Source: Lineus longissimus (lineage: Eukaryota > Nemertea > Pilidiophora > Heteronemertea > Lineidae). From it: a stretch of DNA of 60,000 bases. The notes under the pieces are model-generated. The model searched no databases and was not told the DNA's origin. It was given only the letters and a program-made list of their open reading frames with translations. Position 1 is the first letter of the stretch. Every line of letters begins with the position of its first letter. Positions 11,238 to 18,753 of this stretch are shown here, in pieces. Location: positions 12,781,501 through 12,841,500 of the forward strand of contig NC_088310.1 in the NCBI RefSeq assembly GCF_910592395.1, read 5' to 3'. The translations under genes and the position numbers were made by a program.

Positions 11238-11487
11238 AGAATATATGTATTGTGGTGGTAGGAATCTAGGTAATTCTAAGCTATTTTAACAAAAGCCCTT
11301 ACAGGCCTTTTTGTCTCAAATTAGCTTAGAAACCCCTAAGAACCAGACACCACAATACATATATTCTATCATTCATGAAATGGTCAGTGAAGCGTTGCAG
11401 TGAAATGGTAAGGGAATACTAGAGTTCAATGGGTTAATGTAATCATGACTTACTGTATTCCAACAGAAAGTACACGTCAATAGCTTT
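11238..11487 (+). repeat. Left terminal inverted repeat, with internal fold-back
   Basis: 250 bp matching the reverse complement of 29823-30072 through the ends I compared. Its outer 130 bp (11238-11367) is itself an imperfect palindrome: the first 20 bp recur inverted at 11348-11367, and inner arms (TTCTAAGCTA with TAGCTTAGAA) also pair, so the end could fold into a long hairpin. Confidence 0.93.
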
Positions 11488-11566
11488 TTTCCGTGCATTT
11501 TACCTGATATATGATGTTGGCACTGTTCACTGCATGTACATAATTTTACTAGTAAATAAATAGAAA

Positions 11567-12823
11567 ATGGCAACAGGATATTTATTAAATACCGAAAGGG
11601 CACATAAGATTCCACTTGGTTTGAAAGCTGAGAGGCAGCATCATATCATTACTCATAACCCATCATCTGCTAACCCCAAAGAAACACTGTATGTTAGAAT
11701 ACCGGCATTGCGAGAGAATACATTCTTTGTACCTAAATCTCTTTATCTGTCTGCTGATGTAACCATTTCTGGTGATTCTAAAAATAGTGTTGTAAATAAT
11801 CTTGGTAGAAACCTAATCTCAAAGATGGTGGTTAAGTGGGGAACAGAGCAGATATTTGACCTTGACGAATACAGTCATTATTCTACATTTAAAGATCTGT
11901 GGTTTACAGAAGAAGAAAGAAATGATAGAGTTTTTCAGGGTATTCAGTCAAAAAATCTTAGAGAATTAAGATCAGGAGTCGCTGAAGCTGATGTCACTGG
12001 AGAAACAGCTAATGAAAAGACTTTAAAGAAAGTGTTTGACAAGAAGTACAAAATACCATTAGATTTTGAACTATTCCATCATCATGCTCCATTTTACAAG
12101 TTTCCAATTCAAGAAGATGTGATTATTGAAATAACTTTAGCACCAAAGGAGGAAATCATAGTCACCACAAACACAGCTAGCATGGGCTACAAACTAGAGA
12201 ATATTTGTTTTGAATATGATACCGTAACCAACAAAATGATTGCTAGTCAATTGAGTAACAAGTACAATTCTGGATTCTCAATATTTTATGATTGGGTAGA
12301 CCATTTTAAGACAGTCAATGTTACTGCTAATGAAACACTAATTAATGAGAACATCAACTTTCCAAGAATGTCTATTAAAGGATTATTATTACTATTTGTG
12401 TCTGACTATGTAGATGGAGCTAGAGATTCAGAGAAGTTTGAAAACCCTAACATAAGTAAAGTGCAGATCACAATAGAGGGTGTTGCCAATCAGGTGTTCC
12501 CAGAAGGAATGAGAATGATGGATCAATGGGAGGAGATCAAGAAACATTTTATGTCTGAAGATTTGAAGAAAACTCATGACTGTAACATGACCATGGAGAA
12601 ATACTATGGTGATTCTAATCACTATGGTTTATGGTTGGACCTGAGAACTTCTGAGGATAATCGCCTTCACGGATCAGGAAAGAAGCTCCAGAACACAAAA
12701 GATGGTATTCAATTATCTATTACAAAGAAATCTGGAAAGGGACCATACAAAATGCACATATTCGTGGTTTCTGACGCCCAGGTAAACATCCAGAATTCTC
12801 AGATTGCTTCACTCCAGCACTGA
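11567..12823 (+). CDS. Polinton major capsid protein (double jelly-roll)
   Basis: 418 residues from ATG 11567. The segment ETLYVRIPALRENTFFVP, then NNLGRNLISKMVVKWG and a STFKDLWFTEEERNDRVFQG run, has the conserved N-terminal half of Polinton/adintovirus-type hexon proteins (strand, NxGRxLV, KxGG-like turn, YxxxxDLWxT). The second half carries the other jelly-roll. It would form the capsid shell. It is first in the element, directly inside the left repeat, and heads a rightward cluster with the hydrophobic and penton-like genes. Its start lacks the TAAATG motif common here (AGAAAATG). Assignment rests on motif recognition, not alignment. Confidence 0.75.
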   Translation: MATGYLLNTERAHKIPLGLKAERQHHIITHNPSSANPKETLYVRIPALRENTFFVPKSLYLSADVTISGDSKNSVVNNLGRNLISKMVVKWGTEQIFDLDEYSHYSTFKDLWFTEEERNDRVFQGIQSKNLRELRSGVAEADVTGETANEKTLKKVFDKKYKIPLDFELFHHHAPFYKFPIQEDVIIEITLAPKEEIIVTTNTASMGYKLENICFEYDTVTNKMIASQLSNKYNSGFSIFYDWVDHFKTVNVTANETLINENINFPRMSIKGLLLLFVSDYVDGARDSEKFENPNISKVQITIEGVANQVFPEGMRMMDQWEEIKKHFMSEDLKKTHDCNMTMEKYYGDSNHYGLWLDLRTSEDNRLHGSGKKLQNTKDGIQLSITKKSGKGPYKMHIFVVSDAQVNIQNSQIASLQH

Positions 12824-12902
12824 GGTGCTGCAAGAACAAAAGTTCGCTCCAACACTGAATACTAGATAAATGAGTTTTACTAGTGATTTTCTAAGTAATT
12901 AA

Positions 12903-13139
12903 ATGGATACACCAGGAAAGAAAGATATCATAAATACACTGTATCAAAGTTTACTGTTGGCATCAACAACAATTGGTTACTCTATGTTACTGAAAAGGTT
13001 CTTGAGAATCAATATTGGTCCCCCAAGTCAGGCCGACCTAGAGGAAATTCTTAAACTGGGAGGAACTGTAGCTATTAGTAATGGAACATTAGAGTACCTT
13101 TACGATCAAGGAATCCTACCCAGAAATATTATGAAGTAA
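12903..13139 (+). CDS. Small hydrophobic Polinton protein
   Basis: 78 residues from an ATG in the motif TAAATG. A hydrophobic stretch (SLLLASTTIGYSMLL, about 14-28) could be one membrane segment; the rest (PPSQADLEEILKLGG, then DQGILPRNIMK) is compact. Its place between capsid and penton-like genes suggests a minor virion or membrane protein. Similar short proteins recur beside capsid genes in invertebrate Polintons. Function unknown. Confidence 0.6.
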   Translation: MDTPGKKDIINTLYQSLLLASTTIGYSMLLKRFLRINIGPPSQADLEEILKLGGTVAISNGTLEYLYDQGILPRNIMK

Positions 13140-13196
13140 GAATAATTTACTTATTTGATAAAAGGTAAATTTGAAAACGAAAATTTGCTTAAGTAA

Positions 13197-13964
13197 ATGA
13201 TTACTGTAATGAACATAGATTCAAGTGACTATCCAGATCAGAGTTCAAGTGATTTAACAGTCAATCTAAAGACTGAAATTCAGGATGCATGTAGCATCAC
13301 TTTAACTTTTGCAGTAATACCTTGTACATTCTACAACATAAGTGCAGCCAGGGAGAATAACCGAATCAAAGTTAAGGGGTTTGATGTGGCAGAGATTACG
13401 CTACCAGATGGTCTTTATGACCTACAGAGCTTTTCAAAAGTATTTGCGGATAAGTTGAAAGAAAATAGTATGAGTAGAGGTGCTGTCAGATTTGACCTTG
13501 AAGAACCAACAGGTAAGGCCATCTTACACTTCCTAAAGAGAAAAAATGAGGCGCATTATCAGATCTATTTTATTGGTAAAAGTAATGAATTATTTGGCAT
13601 GAAATCAGAATGGCCTTACCCTTTAGACAATAAAAGTAAGGATGATGTTGTAAGCGAGAAACCCATCAATTTTAGACCAATTAACCATTTTGTTTTTCAC
13701 TGTGACATAATCGAATCTAATAGTGTATTAAGTAATGGTGAAGCATCTGATGTGCTAACCACAAGACCAATAAAGGAAGCTAATTTTGGGGATTTAATAG
13801 CATACACATTTGAGAAACCAATAGCAATTCCCTGTAAACCAAGATTCAATAAGCTGAATATTCGCTTAACTGATGAAAAAGGTGAAATCATCGATCTTAA
13901 TGGTCATAATGTACAGTACCAATTGGTATTAACTCGAGCTATGCTCTCAGGGACACATCATTGA
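13197..13964 (+). CDS. Penton-like minor capsid protein (single jelly-roll)
   Basis: 255 residues from a TAAATG start. The N-terminus (SSDYPDQSSSDLTVNLKTEI) and the ITLPDGLYDLQSFSKVF block match the usual opening of Polinton penton proteins, and it ends in a RFNKLNIRLTDEKGEIIDL strand pair. It would occupy capsid vertices. It lies 57 bp after the hydrophobic gene in the capsid cluster. The last residues, RAMLSGTHH, are encoded by a copy of the double-hairpin repeat (13936), so the natural C-terminus has been replaced or extended by repeat sequence. Confidence 0.65.
   Translation: MITVMNIDSSDYPDQSSSDLTVNLKTEIQDACSITLTFAVIPCTFYNISAARENNRIKVKGFDVAEITLPDGLYDLQSFSKVFADKLKENSMSRGAVRFDLEEPTGKAILHFLKRKNEAHYQIYFIGKSNELFGMKSEWPYPLDNKSKDDVVSEKPINFRPINHFVFHCDIIESNSVLSNGEASDVLTTRPIKEANFGDLIAYTFEKPIAIPCKPRFNKLNIRLTDEKGEIIDLNGHNVQYQLVLTRAMLSGTHH
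13936..13960 (+). repeat. Double-hairpin repeat, second arm decayed
   Basis: First arm GAGC TAT GCTC intact; second arm begins GGGAC but its partner is lost. It encodes the RAMLSG end of the penton-like protein. Confidence 0.8.
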
Positions 13965-13986
13965 AATTAAAATTCATTGGAATTAA

Positions 13987-14355
13987 ATGGCTGGCATTGG
14001 CATGTTATTTGGATCTGCAATAATCAATGGATTAGCATTCACTGGATCCGGTTACCTTTTTAAAAAACTAGACAAGAATGGCTATGAGACTGAAGTGAAA
14101 AGACATGATTTGGCTCAGGAGCAATTACAAAGAGCATCCACAGAATGGGATGAGCATAGGAAAAGTACCATTGACTTCGTTAATCTTGAATTAAAGAGAG
14201 AAAGAGACGCTTCTATTGATTTTAACAATACTGATTCAGCACTTACTGTTTACAATCATTTACATCCAGAAAGAACTATTGTACTACCTCAGCGACCACA
14301 ATTAAGTGATTACTACCAACCTAGTGATGAAATGAAGAAATACGAGTACCTATGA
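13987..14355 (+). CDS. Polinton membrane/coiled-coil protein
   Basis: 122 residues from a TAAATG start. A hydrophobic N-terminus (about 3-25, GMLFGSAIINGLAFTGSGYLF) is followed by a charged helix (about 35-75, HDLAQEQLQRASTEWDEHR) and a proline-rich tail. This layout, with a GSAxxNxLAFTGS-type hydrophobic start and QLQ..EW helix, recurs in invertebrate Polintons next to capsid genes. A virion membrane-associated role is plausible but unproven. Its stop overlaps the start of the small frame at 14352. Confidence 0.62.
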   Translation: MAGIGMLFGSAIINGLAFTGSGYLFKKLDKNGYETEVKRHDLAQEQLQRASTEWDEHRKSTIDFVNLELKRERDASIDFNNTDSALTVYNHLHPERTIVLPQRPQLSDYYQPSDEMKKYEYL

Positions 14356-14444
14356 TTATCCTAGGACTTAGTGGTTTAGGGTTAATAATTTATTATTTTA
14401 CTAGGGTTAGAAAGACTAAGACAACTGATCGGACACAGTCCTGA
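14352..14444 (+). CDS. 30-residue single-pass membrane peptide (candidate)
   Basis: ATG at 14352 overlaps the preceding stop (ATGA). The frame gives a hydrophobic N-half (IILGLSGLGLIIYYF) and a basic C-half (RVRKTKTTDR), a classic small membrane protein shape. It ends at a TGA just after the first double-hairpin arm (14431-14441). Too short to be sure. Confidence 0.35.
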   Translation: MIILGLSGLGLIIYYFTRVRKTKTTDRTQS

Positions 14445-14474
14445 TGATCGGACACAGTCCTGAGAGCATAGCTC
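14431..14474 (-). repeat. Double-hairpin repeat, one extra arm plus a full unit
   Basis: GGAC ACA GTCC at 14431-14441, then a full unit at 14450-14474: GGAC ACA GTCC, TGA, GAGC ATA GCTC. It lies between the convergent 14352 frame and the ATPase gene. Confidence 0.88.
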
Positions 14475-14488
14475 GATCAGAAGCGGGA

Positions 14489-15109
14489 CTAAGATTTTTG
14501 ATGTGAAAGAGTAAATCCAAATGGATGTTGTAGTCTAATGATCAGTTTTGATCCTTTTTTCATCTTAAGTTCTTCTATGTAGTACTGTCTTTTCTCCTTA
14601 GGAATAACACTGTTTTCTTCTAAGGCATCTTTCATGGCTGATTCATCCTTATTAAAAAATAATACTAAAATTCTTATGTTCTCTCTGTAGTCCTTAACAA
14701 CTGAATTGTACTTCTGAACTAGTAACCAAACAGTGAGATTGTAGTGCCTGCCGGAAAAGGCAAGATTACATAACTCGGACACCTTCTTTTTTGTGTCTCT
14801 CAAATTAGCACAGTCATCAATGAGGAATAATGTGTTAGAACCAGCAAAGGTCAGAGTAGCAAACTGAAGCACAAGGTCCAAATTACTGGCCACAGCTTCG
14901 GGATTAACTATGTAGACGTTCTTGTCTTGGTAAATCCATTTCCTTTCATATGTCTTATTGTTGAAATATGTTGGACAGAAAATGACTATGTTCTGGAACT
15001 TGTGCCGATACTCCTTTTCTAAGAGGTCAAGGGCAAAATATGTCTTACCACAATTGGTAACACCAGAAATTAACATATTGTGTGGCTCGTAAATAAATAC
15101 TTCACTCAT
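14489..15109 (-). CDS. Genome-packaging ATPase (FtsK/HerA type)
   Basis: 206 residues. Walker A SGVTNCGKT lies at about 15-23 and Walker B TLFLIDDC at about 92-99, followed by SGRHYNLTVWLLVQ, the sensor-like strand with a Gln that marks adenovirus-like and NCLDV-type packaging ATPases. The length (about 200) fits Polinton ATPases. It would pump DNA into capsids. It is transcribed away from integrase, the two start codons sharing the palindrome CATTTAAATG. No break is seen. Confidence 0.87.
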   Translation of the reverse strand: MSEVFIYEPHNMLISGVTNCGKTYFALDLLEKEYRHKFQNIVIFCPTYFNNKTYERKWIYQDKNVYIVNPEAVASNLDLVLQFATLTFAGSNTLFLIDDCANLRDTKKKVSELCNLAFSGRHYNLTVWLLVQKYNSVVKDYRENIRILVLFFNKDESAMKDALEENSVIPKEKRQYYIEELKMKKGSKLIIRLQHPFGFTLSHQKS

Positions 15110-15116
15110 TTAAATG
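15107..15116. promoter_or_regulatory. Bidirectional start motif CATTTAAATG
   Basis: A perfect 10-bp palindrome holds the ATG of the ATPase (minus) and of integrase (plus) with only 4 bp between them, so each start reads TAAATG on its own strand. Confidence 0.7.
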
Positions 15117-16295
15117 AATGTAAAGGATGACACACAGCAGTATCTAAGGGATTTGTACTACAACCCCGAGAGTCCCGTGGCTTACAGTTCTTTGAGTAAA
15201 ATCTGGAAACAGGTCAAGGAAGATATGACTTCGTCACGAGAGCAGAGCACAGCTTCGTTGTTAGGGACAAAGTCCCGCTCAGGAAAACTTATTAAAAAAA
15301 AAGAAGTGAAAGAATTTCTAGAAACACTACCAACTCACCAACTACACAAACCGGCCATTAAGAAATTCACCTTCAGGAAGACAATGGTATCGTACATCGA
15401 TCAACAATGGCAAGCAGATCTGGTTGACATGCAAAAATTTGAGAAACAGAATCGAGCTATGCTCTCAGGACAAAGTCCGAATAAGGGTTTCAGATTCATT
15501 TTAACAGTCATAGATCTATTTAGTCGTTTTTCTTGGGCTCTAGCAGTTAAGAGTAAGAGGGGAGAAGAAATCAGAGATGCATTTAAAGTGATATTTGAGG
15601 AAGCAAAACCAACGAAAATCCAGTTTGATGACGGTAAAGAATTTTACAACAAACACTTCAAGGAACTCTTAACAGAAAATGACATAGAATGGTTCTCCAC
15701 AAAATCTGATAAGAAGGCAGCAGTAGTAGAGAGATTCAATAGAACCCTTAAAGAAAAAATGTGGCGTTATTTCACCGCTAAGGAGACTGACAAGTGGATT
15801 GACGTTCTGGATGACCTGGTCAGCGGCTACAATAACACATTTCACTCATCAATAGGTATGAAACCTGTAGACGCCAGAAAGATGGAAAACGAAGGAACAG
15901 TGTGGTACAATCTTTACGGTCTTCACCTCAAAGAGACATTTGGTGATCCAAAGTACAAAGTAGGTGACAGTGTAAGAATTTCAAAGTACAAGTCCATTTT
16001 CGGTAAAGGTTACATGCCCAACTACACTGAGGAGGTGTTCCAAATCAAACAGATCATATTTACTCACCCTATCGTCTACCAGCTTGAGGATTACCACAAA
16101 GAAGAAATTCAAGGATATTTCTATGAAGAGGAATTGAGCTATGTTCCTAATCCTGACCAGCTAGAGTACAAGATCGAGAAAATCCTAAGGTACAAGACCA
16201 GTAAAGGCAAGAAATACGGATTAGTGAAGTGGAAGGGTTACAGTGATAAGTTCAATGAATGGTTACCAGTTTCTGATATCAAATCATTGAAATGA
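15114..16295 (+). CDS. Polinton integrase (DDE) with C-terminal chromodomain
   Basis: 393 residues from a TAAATG start. Core motifs are WQADLVDM (first Asp, about 102), QFDDGKEF (second Asp, about 174) and VVERFNRTL (Glu, about 207). A basic SH3-like strand region follows (VGDSVRISKYKSIFGKGY), then a chromodomain (about 347-393, IEKILRYKTSKGKKYGLVKW, WLPVSDI) that could guide insertion to marked chromatin. It makes the 6-bp duplication. Two double-hairpin repeats lie in the coding region: one diverged (15245-15276) and one exact (15454-15478), which adds NRAMLSGQSPN between the first catalytic Asp and the next strand. The frame stays open. Confidence 0.9.
   Translation: MNVKDDTQQYLRDLYYNPESPVAYSSLSKIWKQVKEDMTSSREQSTASLLGTKSRSGKLIKKKEVKEFLETLPTHQLHKPAIKKFTFRKTMVSYIDQQWQADLVDMQKFEKQNRAMLSGQSPNKGFRFILTVIDLFSRFSWALAVKSKRGEEIRDAFKVIFEEAKPTKIQFDDGKEFYNKHFKELLTENDIEWFSTKSDKKAAVVERFNRTLKEKMWRYFTAKETDKWIDVLDDLVSGYNNTFHSSIGMKPVDARKMENEGTVWYNLYGLHLKETFGDPKYKVGDSVRISKYKSIFGKGYMPNYTEEVFQIKQIIFTHPIVYQLEDYHKEEIQGYFYEEELSYVPNPDQLEYKIEKILRYKTSKGKKYGLVKWKGYSDKFNEWLPVSDIKSLK
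15245..15276 (+). repeat. Diverged double-hairpin repeat in integrase
   Basis: GAGC ACA GCTT, a longer linker, then GGGAC AAA GTCCC. It is read in frame in the N-terminal region of integrase (REQSTASLLGTKSR). Confidence 0.6.
15454..15478 (+). repeat. Double-hairpin repeat in the integrase core
   Basis: GAGC TAT GCTC, TCA, GGAC AAA GTCC. It encodes RAMLSGQSP between the first catalytic Asp and the RFILTVIDLFSRF strand. Confidence 0.93.
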
Positions 16296-16383
16296 AATAA
16301 AGTCTCTAAAATGACTTAAGTCACAAGAACAAGTTCGAAAAACGTAATTTAAAAAAAAAATGTCCTACTAAATAAAGAAAGAA

Positions 16384-17577
16384 ATGGATGGAGCAATATT
16401 TGATAATCAGAATGATATGATGAATCAAAATGGTATGATGAATCAAAATGATATGATGAATCAGAATAATATGATGAATCATGATAATATGATGAATCAA
16501 AATATTCAGAAGTTTTTGTATTATTTGCATCAAAATAATATGTTAAATCAAAATCTGATAAATCAGATTATGTTAAATCAAAATATGATAAATCAGTTTA
16601 TCTTAAATCAAAACATGGAAAATCAAAATATGGAAAATCAGAATAATATGATGAATCAAAATATGATAAATCAGAATAATATGATGAATCAAAACATGGA
16701 AAATCAACCTACAATTTATTGTGTTAAGTGCTGTGAAAATAAACCTGAAATTAATTTTGAAAAGAACAGGCGTAATAAACTACTTGATTACTGTAAAGAA
16801 TGTGGTTCAAGTAAAATCAAGGGATGTAATAAATGTTATGAAAATAAATTACTAAGTGATGGTGAATTTGGTAAAGACGGAAATAGAGGTAACTGCAGAT
16901 CATGTTTTAATTCATATTACAAAAAGGATTACCTTGACCAAAATGGTAATAGAGACAGACACAAAATTAGAGTTGGTCTAAACCGCATTTCTAAGGGAGA
17001 GTGTAATCGAGCTATGCTCTCAGGACGAAGTCCGACCGGTAATTCATCATTCAATCTAGGATGTACAGACAGTTTCTTCTCACAGTGGTTAAAGTACCAG
17101 AGGAGTCTATCTCCAATAGGACAAAGTCCCGAGAACAGAGTTCGAATAGTAGAAGAAGAGTTGGATCATGTCTTACCAATCAAGGAATTCAAAGATAAAC
17201 CTGAACTGTGCTTTGCTTGGTTTAACATTAGACCAATGTCTAAAACACAAAACAGACAGAAGAGTGCTAAAGTAGACTACACACTATTTAAGGATCAATT
17301 GGATAGGTCAATGGATTTCATGGTAAAAATGAGAAGTGAAAACTGGTTTGTCTTTCGAGACCAGGATGTAATACCAGATTGGAAAATAGTGATATCACAG
17401 CATTTCGGGGATTATCTTCGTGATGAAAATATGATTCTGCTTGATAGATTATCGAATTTAAATAATAACATGAGAATGAACCAGAACATTAACATATGTA
17501 GTCAGACAGAAATCATAAACGATATGATTAAGTTGAATAATAGACTTGAAAGAAATTTACTCTTTGCAGTGAATTGA
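16384..17577 (+). CDS. Asn/Met-rich zinc protein with HNH-like C-terminus
   Basis: 397 residues. Residues 1-115 are runs of MMNQN, MENQN and similar repeats (DNA tandem repeat 16402-16710). Then come several CxxC pairs (about 117-180: CVKCCENK, CKECG, CNKCYENK, CRSC) that look like two or more zinc knuckles. The C-terminal part has LDHVLPIKEF, CFAWFNIRPM and a following NRQKSAK, the D-H..N..K order of an HNH nuclease fold. A zinc-bound HNH endonuclease is the best reading. Two double-hairpin repeats are read in frame (17009 and 17119). Its start context is GAAATG. Confidence 0.6.
   Translation: MDGAIFDNQNDMMNQNGMMNQNDMMNQNNMMNHDNMMNQNIQKFLYYLHQNNMLNQNLINQIMLNQNMINQFILNQNMENQNMENQNNMMNQNMINQNNMMNQNMENQPTIYCVKCCENKPEINFEKNRRNKLLDYCKECGSSKIKGCNKCYENKLLSDGEFGKDGNRGNCRSCFNSYYKKDYLDQNGNRDRHKIRVGLNRISKGECNRAMLSGRSPTGNSSFNLGCTDSFFSQWLKYQRSLSPIGQSPENRVRIVEEELDHVLPIKEFKDKPELCFAWFNIRPMSKTQNRQKSAKVDYTLFKDQLDRSMDFMVKMRSENWFVFRDQDVIPDWKIVISQHFGDYLRDENMILLDRLSNLNNNMRMNQNINICSQTEIINDMIKLNNRLERNLLFAVN
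17009..17033 (+). repeat. Double-hairpin repeat in the HNH-like gene
   Basis: GAGC TAT GCTC, TCA, GGAC GAA GTCC; encodes RAMLSGRSP. Confidence 0.93.
17119..17143 (-). repeat. Double-hairpin repeat with paired stem change
   Basis: GGAC AAA GTCC, CGA, GAAC AGA GTTC. Both sides of the second stem changed (GAGC/GCTC to GAAC/GTTC), keeping the pairing. Encodes GQSPENRVR. Confidence 0.88.
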
Positions 17578-17596
17578 TTTTATTTTACTTAATTAA

Positions 17597-17866
17597 ATGA
17601 ATAGAACTTGGGGTTACACAAAACGACCACGTAATTGGAAAGAAAGATTAGAACGATTTCATAGAGAATTAGAGGCAGAAGTAGAGTCAAAGTTGGAGCC
17701 TGGTCCCGAAAAACCTTTAAAACCTGCTGTGCCTGCTGGGACAGAAAAACCTGTTGGGTCAGAAAAACCTTTAAAATTTAATGTACTTCAAAAACCTGTA
17801 GTGTCTGTAGGATCAACACTAAACACTAGAAATGACAGAACAACTGATTCTAGTTATTCCCACTAA
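17597..17866 (+). CDS. Small Pro/Glu/Lys-rich Polinton protein, unknown
   Basis: 89 residues from a TAAATG start, 19 bp after the previous gene and 4 bp before the next, so probably co-transcribed. The N-terminal part is basic and helical (KRPRNWKERLERFHREL); the middle repeats EKPLKP/EKPV units. I do not recognise it. The start motif and tight packing support a real gene. Confidence 0.5.
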   Translation: MNRTWGYTKRPRNWKERLERFHRELEAEVESKLEPGPEKPLKPAVPAGTEKPVGSEKPLKFNVLQKPVVSVGSTLNTRNDRTTDSSYSH

Positions 17867-17870
17867 TTAA

Positions 17871-18530
17871 ATGGATGGAGACAATAAGGTTTATCCAGAT
17901 TTAAGTAATTTAAACTCTGAAAGTCATTTGAACTATGAAAGGTCTGAAAAGCATACAGAAAGTAACCCTCAGGCTTTCAGACTACAACAAATATGTGAGG
18001 TTAAGAGTTTCTTAGAAAGCGAGATTGAATTTAGAAGAAAGATATTTTCAAAGTACAAAAAAGCATTTAGCGTAATTACTGGCATTAGCCATTTCCTTAA
18101 TTTAACTAGCGTAGCAGCCGGATCTGTTGGTGTTTCCGCTCTAGCTGGTGTCATCACGGCACCGATAGGCTTAGCTTTGGGTGGCGTAACAATAGGTAGT
18201 GCCATTATTTCATCAGCCTTAGGCTGGGAGAAAAAGAATATTCTTAAGAAAATTGAAAAGCATGAGAATATCAGAATGTTGGCAATTTCAAAACTGAACA
18301 CAATCAATGATTTGGTTAGTAAAGCCTTAACCGATTCTCACATATCTACAGATGAGTTTACTTTGATTCTCAAGGAGAAGGAGAAATACATTTCGATGAA
18401 AAATGCCATTAGGAAAAAACAAAGGGAGGCAAGTTCAGCTGTTGATGTAGAGTCTTTAAAGAAGACTTTTTTAGAAGAAGGAAAAAAACTAGCACAGACA
18501 GAGATGCTAGAAAAACTAAAAGTTCAGTAA
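17871..18530 (+). CDS. Polinton membrane protein with two hydrophobic segments
   Basis: 219 residues from a TAAATG start. Order: acidic N-terminus, FRLQQICEVKSFLESEIEFR helix, a hydrophobic pair (about 83-123, TSVAAGSVGVSALAGVI and APIGLALGGVTIGSAII), then a long charged helical tail (LTDSHISTDEFTLILKEKEK). This domain order is one of the commonest accessory proteins in cnidarian and other invertebrate Polintons; its role is unknown, possibly in the virion membrane. A second frame overlaps its end (18500-18661). Confidence 0.68.
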   Translation: MDGDNKVYPDLSNLNSESHLNYERSEKHTESNPQAFRLQQICEVKSFLESEIEFRRKIFSKYKKAFSVITGISHFLNLTSVAAGSVGVSALAGVITAPIGLALGGVTIGSAIISSALGWEKKNILKKIEKHENIRMLAISKLNTINDLVSKALTDSHISTDEFTLILKEKEKYISMKNAIRKKQREASSAVDVESLKKTFLEEGKKLAQTEMLEKLKVQ

Positions 18531-18661
18531 ATCAAACAGGACCCGGACTACGTCCTAATCCTAATGTGGTGTATCACTATCACTATTATCATGACTTCGG
18601 TGTTAGGGATGAATTTCACCAAGTAACACTACCATCAGCACCACCCTATTCATTAGTTTAA
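18500..18661 (+). other. Overlapping frame ending PSAPPYSLV, possible shifted C-terminus
   Basis: Downstream of the 219-residue gene another frame is open for about 45 codons to TAA at 18659-18661. It is Tyr/His-rich (VVYHYHYYHDF) and ends with PSAPPYSLV. It has no ATG, so it may be the true C-terminus of the previous gene after a frameshift, or a shifted extension. The half repeat at 18545 is read in it as GLRPN, in the same way that other copies are read in sure genes. PSAP is a known ESCRT-recruiting late-domain motif; relevance here is conjecture. Confidence 0.35.
18545..18555 (-). repeat. Half double-hairpin repeat
   Basis: One arm only, GGAC TAC GTCC. Confidence 0.65.
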
Positions 18662-18663
18662 TC

Positions 18664-18704
18664 TAGCTATGCTCTCAGGTCAAAGCTCGACTAGGACAAA
18701 GTCC
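18664..18704 (+). repeat. Decayed double-hairpin repeat
   Basis: TAGC TAT GCTC, TCA, GGTC AAA GCTC, then a separate intact arm GGAC AAA GTCC (18694-18704). Lies between convergent genes. Confidence 0.65.
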
Positions 18705-18725
18705 GAATAATGATTTTTGCAACTC

Positions 18726-18750
18726 GAACTTTGTTCTCTGGACGTAGTCC
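18726..18750 (+). repeat. Double-hairpin repeat with paired stem change
   Basis: GAAC TTT GTTC, TCT, GGAC GTA GTCC; the first stem keeps pairing though both sides changed. It ends 4 bp before the polymerase stop codon. Confidence 0.9.
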
Positions 18751-18753
18751 GAC

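Noticed and set aside
14441-14462. Hammerhead ribozyme core (CTGATGA next to GGAC/GTCC stem)
   Set aside because: CTGATGA occurs at only one repeat junction and there is no GAAA partner or three-way stem; it is chance from two adjacent units.
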